48,600 nt of DNA from an uncultured Oscillospiraceae bacterium (GCA_910578735.1 CAJTSQ010000015.1:1-48600), one strand, 5' to 3'; positions 30,189-37,763 are shown, counted from the stretch's first letter. Notes: generated by a model not told the origin, from the sequence alone. Translations and numbers: made by a program.

Positions 30189-31523
30189 ATGAAAGAGAAT
30201 CATGCAGATATTTTGCGCGATAAATTAAATCAGGCCATCACACAAACAGTCAGTCTGCGCGGCAACTACGCTGATGATGTTCGCCACTTCACCCGGAATC
30301 GCAAATTGCCGATGGAGGAGCTGATAAAGCTCCTGCTGACCATGACAGGCGGGACGCTGGCACGAGAGTTATATGACGCGGGCATAGATATGGCTCCTTC
30401 GTCATTCGTGGAACAACGGAAGCGGATCAGCTTTCTTGCTTTCAAAAAAATTTTGGAGAGGTTTAACGACCTTTGCGATGACCCAGCAACATTGAAAGGC
30501 TACCGCCTTTGGGCTGTAGATGGCAGTACGATTCCCTGTCCCCGCAACCCCAACTCAAACAATCACTTCAAATCAGAATCAAATCCCATGGGTTGGAACA
30601 ATACCCATGCTAACCTGATGTTCGATATATTGAATCGAACGTTTGTGGATTGTATTATGAGCGAGGGGGTAATCGACAGCCGAAAGGCCCATGACGAGCA
30701 GGGTGCCCTCTGTTCGCTGATTTTTCGGCGTAAGTTCCAGCAACCCACAATCATTATGCTGGACAGAGGCTACGAAAGCTTTTCCAGCATTTATCAGCTG
30801 GGAAATATCTCAAACTTGTACTACGTCCTTCGTGTCAAAAATGAGGGATTGCGGCCAATTAAAACTTTGCCGATGGAAGAACTTGACCGCAATTTAGAGT
30901 GGACAGTAACAAGCAGGCAAACCAATGAAGCGAAAGAAAAGGGGTGGATTTTCTTACAGACTGGCAGTAAAAAAGGTAAAACGAACAGCCCAAACACCCG
31001 CATTTCTCGTTTTGATTTTCCGATAAATCAAGATGTGGTTCCTATGAAATGTCGCGCTGTGCGCTTCATGCTGGATTCTGGACAGCATGAAACGCTCTTG
31101 ACGAATCTGCCGCAAGATGAATTTTCTATGACGGATTTGCAAGAACTTTATCACATGAGATGGCAGATTGAAACCAATATTCGATTTTGGAAATACGCTG
31201 TAGGCGCTTTAGCGCTCCACAGCCGAACGGATGAATTAATCTTGCAAGAGTTGTATTCGCATCTTGCGATGTTCAATTTTTGTCAGCGCATTTGCCGAGA
31301 GATTGAGATACCGCAAAAGCCAAAGAACAAATACAGATACAATGTTGACCGCACCATGGCGATTTATCTCTGCAAGAGATTTTTCCGAGAACCCGATTTC
31401 ACGGGCGAGAAGCTGATACGGGACATACAGCGATATGTCCAGCCCATCCGTCCCAATCGCGCCGATGAACGGAATCTGAAAGTAAAACCCTTTCCCGGAT
31501 TCCCCTACAGAATCCCGTCTTAA
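30189..31523 (+). CDS. IS4-family transposase
   Basis: A 444-residue DDE transposase. The catalytic triad is visible: D111 in WAVDGSTIP, D192 in IMLDRGYESF, and E328 in the YREK signature Y321-R324-E328-K335 (YHMRWQIETNIRFWKY), which defines IS4-type enzymes. Between D192 and E328 lies the usual beta-strand insertion. AAGGGAAG stands before the ATG. It is full length and appears intact, so the 4-kb element carrying it may still be mobile. A truncated relative lies at 1-385. Confidence 0.95.
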   Translation: MKENHADILRDKLNQAITQTVSLRGNYADDVRHFTRNRKLPMEELIKLLLTMTGGTLARELYDAGIDMAPSSFVEQRKRISFLAFKKILERFNDLCDDPATLKGYRLWAVDGSTIPCPRNPNSNNHFKSESNPMGWNNTHANLMFDILNRTFVDCIMSEGVIDSRKAHDEQGALCSLIFRRKFQQPTIIMLDRGYESFSSIYQLGNISNLYYVLRVKNEGLRPIKTLPMEELDRNLEWTVTSRQTNEAKEKGWIFLQTGSKKGKTNSPNTRISRFDFPINQDVVPMKCRAVRFMLDSGQHETLLTNLPQDEFSMTDLQELYHMRWQIETNIRFWKYAVGALALHSRTDELILQELYSHLAMFNFCQRICREIEIPQKPKNKYRYNVDRTMAIYLCKRFFREPDFTGEKLIRDIQRYVQPIRPNRADERNLKVKPFPGFPYRIPS

Positions 31524-31529
31524 AGCATG

Positions 31530-31560
31530 GGGCCGCAGTTTGAAACTGCGGCCCGTCTTT
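31530..31560 (+). terminator. Transposase terminator
   Basis: GGGCCGCAGTTT pairs with AAACTGCGGCCC, followed by GTCTTTATT, beginning 7 bases after the stop. Confidence 0.85.
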
Positions 31561-31637
31561 ATTATGAATTTGCAGTGAAAAAATTTGTTGAAATTTTCAG
31601 AACCAATATGATTTTGAATTCTTTCAAATGCCAATAA

Positions 31638-31712
31638 TACGGCCTCTCATGTGGGGAAGCCTATCGGGACATCGCCAAAAGAGCGGAAAATACGGGTAAA
31701 ACGCTTCTCTGA
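31638..31712 (+). pseudogene. Short unrecognised C-terminal coding remnant
   Basis: The frame YGLSCGEAYRDIAKRAENTG then KTLL and a stop has clean codon use and looks like the tail of a gene lost during assembly of the element. I do not recognise the family, and it has no start. Confidence 0.3.
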
Positions 31713-31764
31713 AAGACTTTCACTCTAAAACCTGCAAATTTTTATATAACGAAATTTTAATAAA

Positions 31765-31782
31765 TTGTTGAAATTTCAACAA
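31765..31782. repeat. Perfect 18-bp palindrome
   Basis: TTGTTGAAATTTCAACAA, directly beside the bidirectional terminator. Possible protein-binding site or junction scar. Confidence 0.45.
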
Positions 31783-31784
31783 AG

Positions 31785-31821
31785 AACCCCCTTCCCAATT
31801 ATTAAAATTGGGAAGGGGGTT
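31785..31821 (-). terminator. Bidirectional terminator after the SLH passenger gene
   Basis: AACCCCCTTCCCAATT pairs perfectly with AATTGGGAAGGGGGTT (16 bp). T-rich sequence follows on both sides (TTCTTTG on the minus strand). Confidence 0.85.
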
Positions 31822-31843
31822 TCTGTCTGTATGAGAGAAAATG

Positions 31844-33055
31844 TCAGCCCATAGTGCGGTGCAGGAATGTGACGATCTGTCCACGGGTACAGGTAGCGGC
31901 GGGGGAGAAGTTACCGCCGCCCGTTCCGCTGGTAATCTCATTTTCCACCGCCCACGCTACCGCTTGCGCATATTCCGCATTATCAGGAACATCGGTAAAG
32001 CTGGCCTTGCTGGTAGGCGCGGGACTTCCTGCCGCTTTCCAGAGGTATTCCACGGTCATGGCGCGGGTACAATCAGTGTTCGGGCCGAAGGTAGAATCGG
32101 ATACCAAGCCCTTTTCAGCGGCCCATAGAGCGGCCTTGTAGAAGTAATCGGCGGTCTTAATATCGGCAAAGGGATTCGCCGCTGTTGGCTCCGGTGAGCC
32201 GTTAGCGCGCCACAAGAAGGTCAAAATTTGCGCCTTACTGCAAGTCTCGCCGGGTGAAAACGTGGTCTCGCTGGTGCCGCTGGTGATGTTCCGCTCCACA
32301 GCCCACTGAACCGCATCCGCGAAGTAGTCATCGGATTTTACGTCAGCGAATTTATTAGTTACAATAGCGGAATCCTTTTCCACCTCTTTGTCAATGGCGG
32401 ACTTAGCGTCAGAATCCAGCTTAAAATAGAAATGCTGTTCAACCATGCCCTCAAAAGAATCCTCATATTGGCTGACACCCGGATAAAGCGCACGAATTGT
32501 AAGCTTGTAAATACAATCGGTGTTGCCGTTTGTCATCTGCGCAAAAGCAGAGAAAGGAATCGTAGTCGTTTCACCGGGCTTCACTAAGACGGAATTGCAG
32601 CCATGTTCATCGCGTTCCAGCATTCCGTCTACAAAATGGTCATGGTCGCCCCACCAGTTAGAAGAACCACCTTCATAAACCGCTTCTCCGTCTACTTTCT
32701 CAAGTTCATCACTGGGCCAATATGTTCCAAGCCATATATTGATAGAATAAATTGCATTTCCGCTGGCAGTAAGAGTTTTACTGCCAGTATTTCCAATGAC
32801 CCAAGTATCTGTGGGGGCGACTACAGCGTAATTGATCTCTGTTTTATCATCCCCCTCAAACCAATTCAAAATATACGCTTTTTTCTCAGAAAGATAGATC
32901 CCGCTTTTTTCATCGACTGTTCCGTTGCGCATAATTGTAAAAGTCCCCGAGATGTCGCCAAGAGCGGCCTCCTTCCAGTCCGTAGCGAATACCGGAACCG
33001 TCAGGCCAAGGCATATGACCAAGGCCAGCGCGAGAGATAGCAAATTCTTCTTCAT
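31844..33055 (-). CDS. Secreted SLH-domain protein carried inside the IS4-type element
   Basis: A 403-residue exported protein. The start is the ATG at 33055 (MKKNLLSLALALVICLGLTV) behind GAAAGGAC; cleavage is probable after VFA. About 25-220 is a unique domain rich in aromatic residues (TYWPSDELEKVDGEAVYEGG; SSNWWGDHDHFVDGM) that I do not recognise. Three S-layer homology repeats follow, each opening with a FADV/FADI/FTDV motif (FADVKSDDYFADAVQWAVE; FADIKTADYFYKAALWAAE; FTDVPDNAEYAQAVAWAVE), which anchor proteins to cell-wall polymers. As cargo of a transposase-bearing unit it is unusual. It is not a close copy of the SLH region in the interrupted host gene. Confidence 0.9.
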   Translation of the reverse strand: MKKNLLSLALALVICLGLTVPVFATDWKEAALGDISGTFTIMRNGTVDEKSGIYLSEKKAYILNWFEGDDKTEINYAVVAPTDTWVIGNTGSKTLTASGNAIYSINIWLGTYWPSDELEKVDGEAVYEGGSSNWWGDHDHFVDGMLERDEHGCNSVLVKPGETTTIPFSAFAQMTNGNTDCIYKLTIRALYPGVSQYEDSFEGMVEQHFYFKLDSDAKSAIDKEVEKDSAIVTNKFADVKSDDYFADAVQWAVERNITSGTSETTFSPGETCSKAQILTFLWRANGSPEPTAANPFADIKTADYFYKAALWAAEKGLVSDSTFGPNTDCTRAMTVEYLWKAAGSPAPTSKASFTDVPDNAEYAQAVAWAVENEITSGTGGGNFSPAATCTRGQIVTFLHRTMG

Positions 33056-33079
33056 TTGTTTCTGTCCTTTCAATTATGA

Positions 33080-33142
33080 TTTCCGACAAAGGCCCAAAGG
33101 GTGGGCGGGGGACACGCCCCCGCCCGGGGCTTTTGTCGGAAA
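33080..33142 (-). promoter_or_regulatory. Nested stem-loop in the leader of the SLH passenger gene
   Basis: Outer arms TTTCCGACAAA and TTTGTCGGAAA enclose a very GC-rich inner stem GGGCGGGGG-ACACG-CCCCCGCCC. It lies 25-88 bases upstream of the ATG. It could be a cis-acting RNA regulator or a folded boundary; no known riboswitch class is recognised. Confidence 0.5.
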
Positions 33143-33230
33143 CATATAGCGGTGCCGAGTTTTGATAACCCAACACCGCTTGAAATGCACGCACAGCAAA
33201 ATCCACGTTTGGCCTTGAAATCATATGCCA
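33143..33230 (-). other. Possible leader peptide or conserved leader upstream of the SLH passenger
   Basis: A minus-strand frame from ATG 33224 begins MISRPNVDFAVRAFQAVLGY and runs through the nested hairpin into the SLH gene's start region in another frame. It has no clear ribosome site. Regular codon structure up to about PLYVSDK suggests either a leader peptide or a remnant of a longer gene. Confidence 0.3.
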
Positions 33231-33297
33231 AAACGGATATAATGCTTTTGTGGTGCGATACTATTCGCTGTGCTGAGTGCCCTAATCACTCGTACAG

Positions 33298-33328
33298 GGC
33301 CGCAAGGTGTTGGTAGCGCCTTGCGGCC
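33298..33328. repeat. Perfect 10-bp hairpin
   Basis: GGCCGCAAGG and CCTTGCGGCC with an 11-base loop, upstream of the SLH leader region. Confidence 0.5.
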
Positions 33329-33408
33329 TGCCGCATATATGTTTCCAAAAGCGATTTTAACCGATAGCGGCAAAAATTGCAAGGGTTATTCGCAAAAAGT
33401 TTGAAGAA

Positions 33409-33439
33409 ACGCGCCGCCCAGTTCTCTGGACAGCGCGTC
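33409..33439 (-). terminator. Terminator of the small passenger gene
   Basis: On the minus strand ACGCGCTGTCCAG pairs imperfectly with CTGGGCGGCGCGT, followed by TTCTTC. Confidence 0.55.
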
Positions 33440-33471
33440 TAAGTCTGTATGAGGGGTTGTTTTATATTTAA

Positions 33472-33744
33472 TTAATCCTTCTTTTTTTGTTCTTCCCTAA
33501 GTTTCTCCAATTTGTTCAAAAGAAATTGGTTGTGTTCTATTCGTACAGGTACAAATTGCTTACTCGCTGTTTCAAACGCGCTTGCAACTTCGTAAATAGA
33601 GGAAAAACCATCTTTTTTAGCGCAAGCAACCTTAAGGCCGCTTTTGTAAGTAAGGGTCACTTGCCTCAAATCACTATTCATATGTCTGTCCACCTCATCA
33701 AAAAATTTTATAAATTTGCTTTTTGAGATGTCCTGATTCTTCAT
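33472..33744 (-). CDS. Small hypothetical protein, passenger of the IS4-type element
   Basis: A 90-residue, charged, soluble protein (MKNQDISKSKFIKFFDEVD; YKSGLKVACAKKDGFSSIYE; a C-terminal helix NQFLLNKLEKLREEQKKKD). I do not recognise the family. TAGGAGG stands before the ATG and a good promoter (33773-33802) lies upstream, so it is probably expressed on its own. Its location beside the right terminal repeat makes a role in regulating or aiding transposition conceivable, without evidence. Confidence 0.65.
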   Translation of the reverse strand: MKNQDISKSKFIKFFDEVDRHMNSDLRQVTLTYKSGLKVACAKKDGFSSIYEVASAFETASKQFVPVRIEHNQFLLNKLEKLREEQKKKD

Positions 33745-33772
33745 CGGTGTCCAGCCCTCCTACAGTAATGAA

Positions 33773-33802
33773 ATTATAGCATGGTCGCCGCTAACAAGTC
33801 AA
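33773..33802 (-). promoter_or_regulatory. Promoter of the small passenger gene
   Basis: On the minus strand TTGACT (33802-33797), 18-base spacer, TATAAT (33778-33773). Confidence 0.75.
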
Positions 33803-33833
33803 GCCGGGCAGGTACGGATGACATTCAAAACAA

Positions 33834-33870
33834 GGCACCGTCGCCCGATTTATATTCGGGCGGCGGTGCC
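33834..33870 (-). terminator. Terminator just inside the right end of the element
   Basis: GGCACCG-T-CGCCCGA pairs with TCGGGCG-G-CGGTGCC; TTGTTTTG follows on the minus strand. It would end transcripts of the interrupted host gene soon after they enter the element. Confidence 0.75.
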
Positions 33871-33895
33871 GGGCTTTTCGTGAGTGCCGGGGCTT

Positions 33896-33910
33896 AACCT
33901 CATGACATTG
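33896..33910 (-). repeat. Right terminal inverted repeat
   Basis: AACCTCATGACATTG, exact complement of 29925-29939. Confidence 0.92.
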
Positions 33911-33920
33911 CCTGTCACCT
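33911..33920. repeat. Target-site duplication, right copy
   Basis: CCTGTCACCT, identical to 29915-29924. Confidence 0.92.
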
Positions 33921-34563
33921 CCGCCACTTTTTCCGCCACCGGACGGGTATTTCCAGTAGCGGAGAAATAGGCCACCAGCACCTTTCCGCCGGTTGCCCCC
34001 TGCTGGGAAAGCTGGGCATAGTTCATCACCGCCGCCGCAGCCTGGGCCCGTGTGGCGTGCCTGGAGCTGCCGTCAAAGCCGGGAATACCGCCGGTGACGG
34101 GCTGATCCGTGTACCGCTGGAAGATCAGATTCAGCTGCTCCTGGGTAATGGGGTCATTGGTACCGAAACGGCCATCGCCATAGCCGGCCACCAGCGTTTC
34201 GCTGGCCGCCCAGCGGACGGCCTCGCTGTACCACTGGCCCTCAGGGACGTCGGAAAACTGCATGAGGTAATTCACCACCGGCTTTTCCGCCTGCCGCCAC
34301 AGAATCGTGACCAGCATGGCGCGGGTCAGGGTGGCCTCCGGGGCAAAGGTGGTGTCTGAAGTGCCGGCCATCAGGCCGTTCTCCCGGCAGTATTGAACGG
34401 CCCCGGCGTACCAGGCATCAGAGGGCACATCGGTAAATCCATCAGTTTGGTTTGATATTTTCTCCACGTTTCCTGCCGCAGGCTGTCCTGCACCCACCGC
34501 GCAGGCGGGCATCGTGAGGAGCAGACAGATCAAAATAAAGCCAGTACAGATTCTTTTGCTCAT
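33911..34563 (-). pseudogene. 5' part of the split SLH-flavodoxin-aldo/keto reductase gene
   Basis: From ATG 34563 (behind ATGGAGGTATT) the frame encodes a signal sequence (ICTGFILICLLLTMPAC, possibly a lipoprotein type although the residues before Cys are not canonical), three SLH-like segments (FTDVPSDAWYAGAVQYC; FSDVPEGQWYSEAVRWA; a third near PGFDGSSRHATRAQ), and the start of a flavodoxin with the FMN phosphate loop YFSATGNTRPVAEKV. It breaks at EVTG, in the 10-bp target copy. In the present genome the frame continues 22 residues into the element and stops at 33850. SLH fused to flavodoxin and an aldo/keto reductase in one exported protein would be an unusual extracytoplasmic redox enzyme. 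Confidence 0.9.
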
Positions 34564-34573
34564 AATACCTCCA

Positions 34574-34880
34574 TCATTTTACTGTTCGGTTGAAGTTTGT
34601 CCAATTTGCTGTTTCTGCAGAAGGAACCTCAATACCGCTTTGCCGCCCTGCCTGGATACACTTCAAAAGCCATGCCATGTTTCGTCCCAGGTTCCGCATG
34701 GTTTGGAGGCCCTCTCTGTCCTGCTCCACCAGCTCCGGGACAGGGCCAAAGACCGTGTTCCAGTAGGTGGAGGACACAATGGGCATTTGGGCGTCTGCCA
34801 TGTATCGATGCAGCACATCCAGCGAGGCGGTTGTCCCGGCGCGGCGGGCCGTCACCACAGCGGCTCCCGGTTTGTTGAAA
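34574..34880 (-). pseudogene. NAD(P)H-dependent FMN reductase family, C-terminal remnant
   Basis: About 100 codons ending at 34574. KPGAAVVTARRAGTTASLDV and MPIVSSTYWNTVFG match the C-terminal half of the iron-sulfur-flavoprotein/FMN-reductase family (the AGG/AGT..ALD motif and the N-W.N..G motif). The N-terminal half with the flavin loop is missing. The break coincides with the 48-bp inverted repeat at 34881-34928. The stop lies 11 bases before the ATG of the SLH gene, so the two may once have formed a redox operon. Confidence 0.7.
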
Positions 34881-34928
34881 TGCACCCGGTAAGCCGGTCG
34901 GATTAAACTGACTGGCTTACCGGGTGCA
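34881..34928. repeat. 48-bp inverted repeat at the truncation point
   Basis: TGCACCCGGTAAGCC pairs perfectly with GGCTTACCGGGTGCA, and pairing continues with mismatches (GGTCGG / CTGACT) around ATTAAA. No strong T-run follows on either side. Its position exactly at the broken end of the FMN reductase gene suggests a mobile palindrome or excision scar. Confidence 0.7.
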
Positions 34929-34986
34929 CTTTAAGTTAGTCACCAATGCTGTATACTGGGAACCTCGGTCACTGAGAAATAAAAAT

Positions 34987-36054
34987 TCAGCTGCTCTCCT
35001 TTTCCGCCAGGACCCAGGGGACCACCACAGACCGGCACGCCTCGCCCCGAAGCTGGCGCAGCATCAGGTCAGCGGCCAGCTCTCCCAAATTATGTGTCCC
35101 ATGGGAGAGAGACGTGATCCGGACCGGGGCCAACTCGCTGTATTGGCTGTTGTCAAAGCTGACCACCGCCATCTCCTGGGGAATCCGGACGCCCCGCTTT
35201 TTTAGATGAGACACAATCCGGATTGCCACCTCGTCATTATAGCACACTACAGCTGAGCAGCCTGCGAAGCTGTCCAGGGTAGAATTTAAAAAAGCTTCCG
35301 ACAGAAAATCTTCCCGCATCTCTGTATTATACCAGCAGATCTGCCGGTCCTCCAAGGCGAGGCCCAAGTTCCGCAAGGTCTCAATAAAGCCGGCGTAACG
35401 CAGGGTTCCCTGCATATCGTCATTCTTGAAGATACCGGCAATGTTCTGATGTCCTTTTTGGTGCAGATACTCCACCAGCATCCGTCCTCCGCCATAGTTA
35501 TCGGCCAGAACGGAGGGAATGGCGGACAGCTCCGGATAGGTACCGTTGATAAAAACCAGATGAACGCCCTGATCAATCAGCTTTTGGTACAAATCCAGAT
35601 TGGGGTTGGGCAGAGCCGTCTTGCTCCCCTCGATCAGCACACCGTCCAAGCCCTTTATGGTCAGCAGCGTTTGGAGAATCTTGCGCTCAACAGAGACCTG
35701 ATTCTGGGTTGCAAAGAGCAGTGGGGCGCTGCTGTTCGCGGTGAGGATCGTCTCCATTCCCTGGAGGATCCCGGGAAAGATATAGTCGTTGATATAGGTG
35801 GTAACCACTGCGACAGTACAGTTCAAGAGGGCCTTCGGTTCCGTGCGCTCTCGCAGGCGGGAACCGCTGCCCTGCCGGCGGGTAATCAGGCCCTCGTCCT
35901 CCAGCACCGACAGGGCCCGGCGGACCGTCTGCCGGCTGATCTGAAAACGCTGACAGAGCAGCTGTTCTGTGGGAAGGAGCTGCTTGCTGCTGTATACGCC
36001 GCTTTCGATCTCCTGCCGCAGGGAGTCGGCGATGAACTGATATTTAGGAGCCAT
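34987..36054 (-). CDS. araR: Arabinose operon repressor AraR
   Basis: A 355-residue chimeric repressor: an N-terminal GntR winged helix (IADSLRQEIESGVYSSKQLL, QISRQTVRRALSVLEDEGLI, RRQGSGSR) joined to a LacI/GalR-type sugar-binding domain (VAVVTTYINDYIFPGILQGM, VLADNYGGGRMLVEYLHQKG, VVSFDNSQYSELAPVRITSL). This GntR-LacI combination is the hallmark of Firmicute AraR, which binds L-arabinose and releases DNA. It is divergent from the arabinose transporter operon, and its own -35 contains an ATTTGTAC half-site, so it should repress itself. Confidence 0.93.
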   Translation of the reverse strand: MAPKYQFIADSLRQEIESGVYSSKQLLPTEQLLCQRFQISRQTVRRALSVLEDEGLITRRQGSGSRLRERTEPKALLNCTVAVVTTYINDYIFPGILQGMETILTANSSAPLLFATQNQVSVERKILQTLLTIKGLDGVLIEGSKTALPNPNLDLYQKLIDQGVHLVFINGTYPELSAIPSVLADNYGGGRMLVEYLHQKGHQNIAGIFKNDDMQGTLRYAGFIETLRNLGLALEDRQICWYNTEMREDFLSEAFLNSTLDSFAGCSAVVCYNDEVAIRIVSHLKKRGVRIPQEMAVVSFDNSQYSELAPVRITSLSHGTHNLGELAADLMLRQLRGEACRSVVVPWVLAEKESS

Positions 36055-36135
36055 AGGCGGCCTCCTTTACGGGAAATATTGTATTTCTTGCGGATGGGCA
36101 GAGAAAGCGGACCCTTTCCTCCCGATTGCTAGGGT

Positions 36136-36164
36136 ATTATAGCATATTTAACTGATTTGTACAA
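36136..36164 (-). promoter_or_regulatory. araR promoter
   Basis: On the minus strand TTGTAC (36164-36159), 17-base spacer and TATAAT (36141-36136). The -35 is part of an AraR-like half-site. Confidence 0.75.
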
Positions 36165-36181
36165 CAGCAAAAAATTTGTAC
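36155..36181. promoter_or_regulatory. AraR-like operator at araR (two ATTTGTAC half-sites)
   Basis: ATTTGTAC at 36155-36162 and again at 36174-36181. The Bacillus AraR site is a palindrome of ATTTGTAC; here the half-sites are direct repeats 19 bases apart. Confidence 0.7.
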
Positions 36182-36480
36182 ATATTTTGTCCTCTGCACA
36201 GGGAGATACAGAAGTACAGTATTGCTCCATCCTTGTATTTTTCTATAAAGAGACTGCGGCCTGCTCAAAATAAATCTGTCAAAATTTGTGTTCTGTCAAA
36301 AAAGGCCGAAAAGGGACTGATATTTTATGCAAATTGACCTGCTGTTTGAACGGATTTTATTTTTGACGGCAGAAAAAACTCGGCAAAAAAATGCCTGTAA
36401 CCCGAGGTTATCCTCAATATATTATAATCTTTTTATCGAAAAGCTCTGATTTGTTTTTAAGAAAACCGGAATATGCATAA
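36182..36480. other. AT-rich divergent intergenic region
   Basis: About 300 bases between the two operator clusters with no coding potential. Its length would suit looping between AraR molecules bound at 36155-36181 and 36481-36549. Confidence 0.5.
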
Positions 36481-36549
36481 ATTTGTATTGTTTATTTCCT
36501 AGAAAACAAAAAATTTAAATACAAATCATTGACGCTGCGAGGTACAAAT
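36481..36549. promoter_or_regulatory. AraR-like operator cluster at the arabinose transport promoter
   Basis: ATTTGTAT at 36481-36488, its complement ATACAAAT at 36519-36526, and GTACAAAT at 36542-36549. The last lies in the promoter spacer and the middle one ends 2 bases before the -35, so binding would exclude polymerase. Confidence 0.75.
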
Positions 36550-36557
36550 GCTATACT
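36529..36557 (+). promoter_or_regulatory. Promoter of the arabinose transport and catabolic operon
   Basis: TTGACG, 17-base spacer, TATACT. Confidence 0.8.
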
Positions 36558-36606
36558 GGCGTTAGCATCAAACCCTGGACAAATTTTAGAAAGCGAGGAA
36601 CATGAA

Positions 36607-37653
36607 ATGAAAATGAAAAAAGTCCTTAGCCTTGCTCTGGCCGCCGCCATGGCCCTGTCTCTTGCCGCCTGCGGCAACGGCGACAAGACTCCCACCGACG
36701 CCAGCAAGAGCAACACCTCTGGAGGCAGCTCCGTCACCAGCCAGCAGCCCTCCGATCCCAGCACCGGCGGCGACCTGATCACAGTTGGCGTCATCAACAA
36801 CGACCCCAACGAGTCCGGCTACCGCACCGCCAACGACAAGGCTATGCGCGACATGTTTACTGAGGCCAACGGCTACAAGGCCACCTTCTACAACAACAAC
36901 GACGCCGCGCAGCAGATCGCCGAGGCCCAGCAGATGGTCCAGAACGAGGTGGACTTCCTGCTCCTCTCCCCCGCCTCCACCACCGGCTGGGACACTGTTC
37001 TGAAGGACGCCCAGGCCGCCGGCACCCAGGTCATCCTCTTCGACCGTATGCTGGAGGCCAATGAGAGCATGTATGTGGCCGCCGTGGTCTCCGACATGCC
37101 CGCCGAAGGCAAGACCGCTGTAGACTGGCTGGCCGCCCAGGGTCTGGACGAGTATAACATCATCCACATTCAGGGCCACATGGGCTCCGATGCCCAGCTG
37201 GGCCGGACCGGCGCCCTGGACGAGAAGGTAAACGCCGAGGCCAACTGGAATTATGTGGCTCAGCAGACCGCCGACTGGAACGAGGAGACCGCTAAGACCA
37301 TCGTGCAGACCGTTATCGACTCCAAGAAGCCCTTTAACGTCATCTATGCCGAAAACAACGGCATGGCCCGGGGCGCTGCGGCCGCTCTGGATGCCGCCGG
37401 CATCACCCACGGCAAAGACGGCGATGTCATCATCATGGGCTTCGACAGCGACAAGTGGGCTTTTGAGGAGGTCCTGGCGGGCCGCTGGAACTACATGGGC
37501 CTGTGCAACCCCCTCCAGGCTGAGACCGTTGACCAGATCATCAAGGACCTGAAGGCCGGCAAGGAGCCCTCTCAGAAGATCACCTATACCCCGGAGCAGG
37601 GCTTCGACTGCGAGACCCTCACCCAGGCCGACGTGGACAAATACGGCACCTGA
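36607..37653 (+). CDS. Sugar ABC transporter substrate-binding lipoprotein (arabinose)
   Basis: A 348-residue solute-binding protein. The start is the ATG at 36607 (MKMKKVLSLALAAAMALSLA): the first ATG at 36602 hits a stop two codons later, and any earlier start would lie in the promoter. A lipobox SLAACGNG anchors it outside the membrane, followed by a Ser/Thr linker and a periplasmic-binding-protein type 1 sugar domain (VGVINNDPNESGYRTANDKA, YNNNDAAQQIAEAQQMVQNE, VYAENNGMARGAAAALDAAG is the effector-side loop). AraR operators and araBAD genes in the same operon make L-arabinose the likely ligand. Confidence 0.9.
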   Translation: MKMKKVLSLALAAAMALSLAACGNGDKTPTDASKSNTSGGSSVTSQQPSDPSTGGDLITVGVINNDPNESGYRTANDKAMRDMFTEANGYKATFYNNNDAAQQIAEAQQMVQNEVDFLLLSPASTTGWDTVLKDAQAAGTQVILFDRMLEANESMYVAAVVSDMPAEGKTAVDWLAAQGLDEYNIIHIQGHMGSDAQLGRTGALDEKVNAEANWNYVAQQTADWNEETAKTIVQTVIDSKKPFNVIYAENNGMARGAAAALDAAGITHGKDGDVIIMGFDSDKWAFEEVLAGRWNYMGLCNPLQAETVDQIIKDLKAGKEPSQKITYTPEQGFDCETLTQADVDKYGT

Positions 37654-37700
37654 TTGCGCTTTGACCACAAAGAAGTCCGAATTATATATCACGTGACCGA

Positions 37701-37743
37701 CACGCGGCGCGGCATGTCAGCCGCGCCGCGTGTTAAATTTTTG
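37701..37743 (+). terminator. Attenuating terminator between binding protein and ABC genes
   Basis: CACGCGGCGCGG-CATGTCAG-CCGCGCCGCGTG followed by TTAAATTTTTG. Partial termination here would give more binding protein than membrane components, a common arrangement. Confidence 0.8.
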
Positions 37744-37763
37744 AAGAATGGAGGCGTATCCCT

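Larger units (their letters stand above)
29925..33910. mobile_element. Complete 3,986-bp IS4-family element with passenger genes
   Basis: The ends are 15-bp perfect inverted repeats (CAATGTCATGAGGTT at 29925-29939 and its complement at 33896-33910), flanked by the 10-bp duplication CCTGTCACCT. Inside are an IS4 transposase (30189-31523, plus), an SLH-domain secreted protein (31844-33055, minus), an unknown 90-residue protein (33472-33744, minus), terminators near both ends and several stem-loops. IS4 elements usually span about 1.3-2 kb with only a transposase. No second copy of the terminal repeat was seen inside, so the whole 4 kb seems to have moved as one unit into the SLH-flavodoxin-reductase gene. 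Confidence 0.9.

Noticed and set aside
31530..33910. Separate IS plus an independent SLH insertion instead of one 4-kb element
   Set aside because: No second copy of the 15-bp end was seen after the transposase, and the only target duplication brackets the whole unit. A past insertion of cargo into the IS remains possible.
36586..37692. Minus-strand frame opposite the arabinose binding protein
   Set aside because: Val/Gly-rich shadow of a biased gene; runs into the promoter of the real gene.
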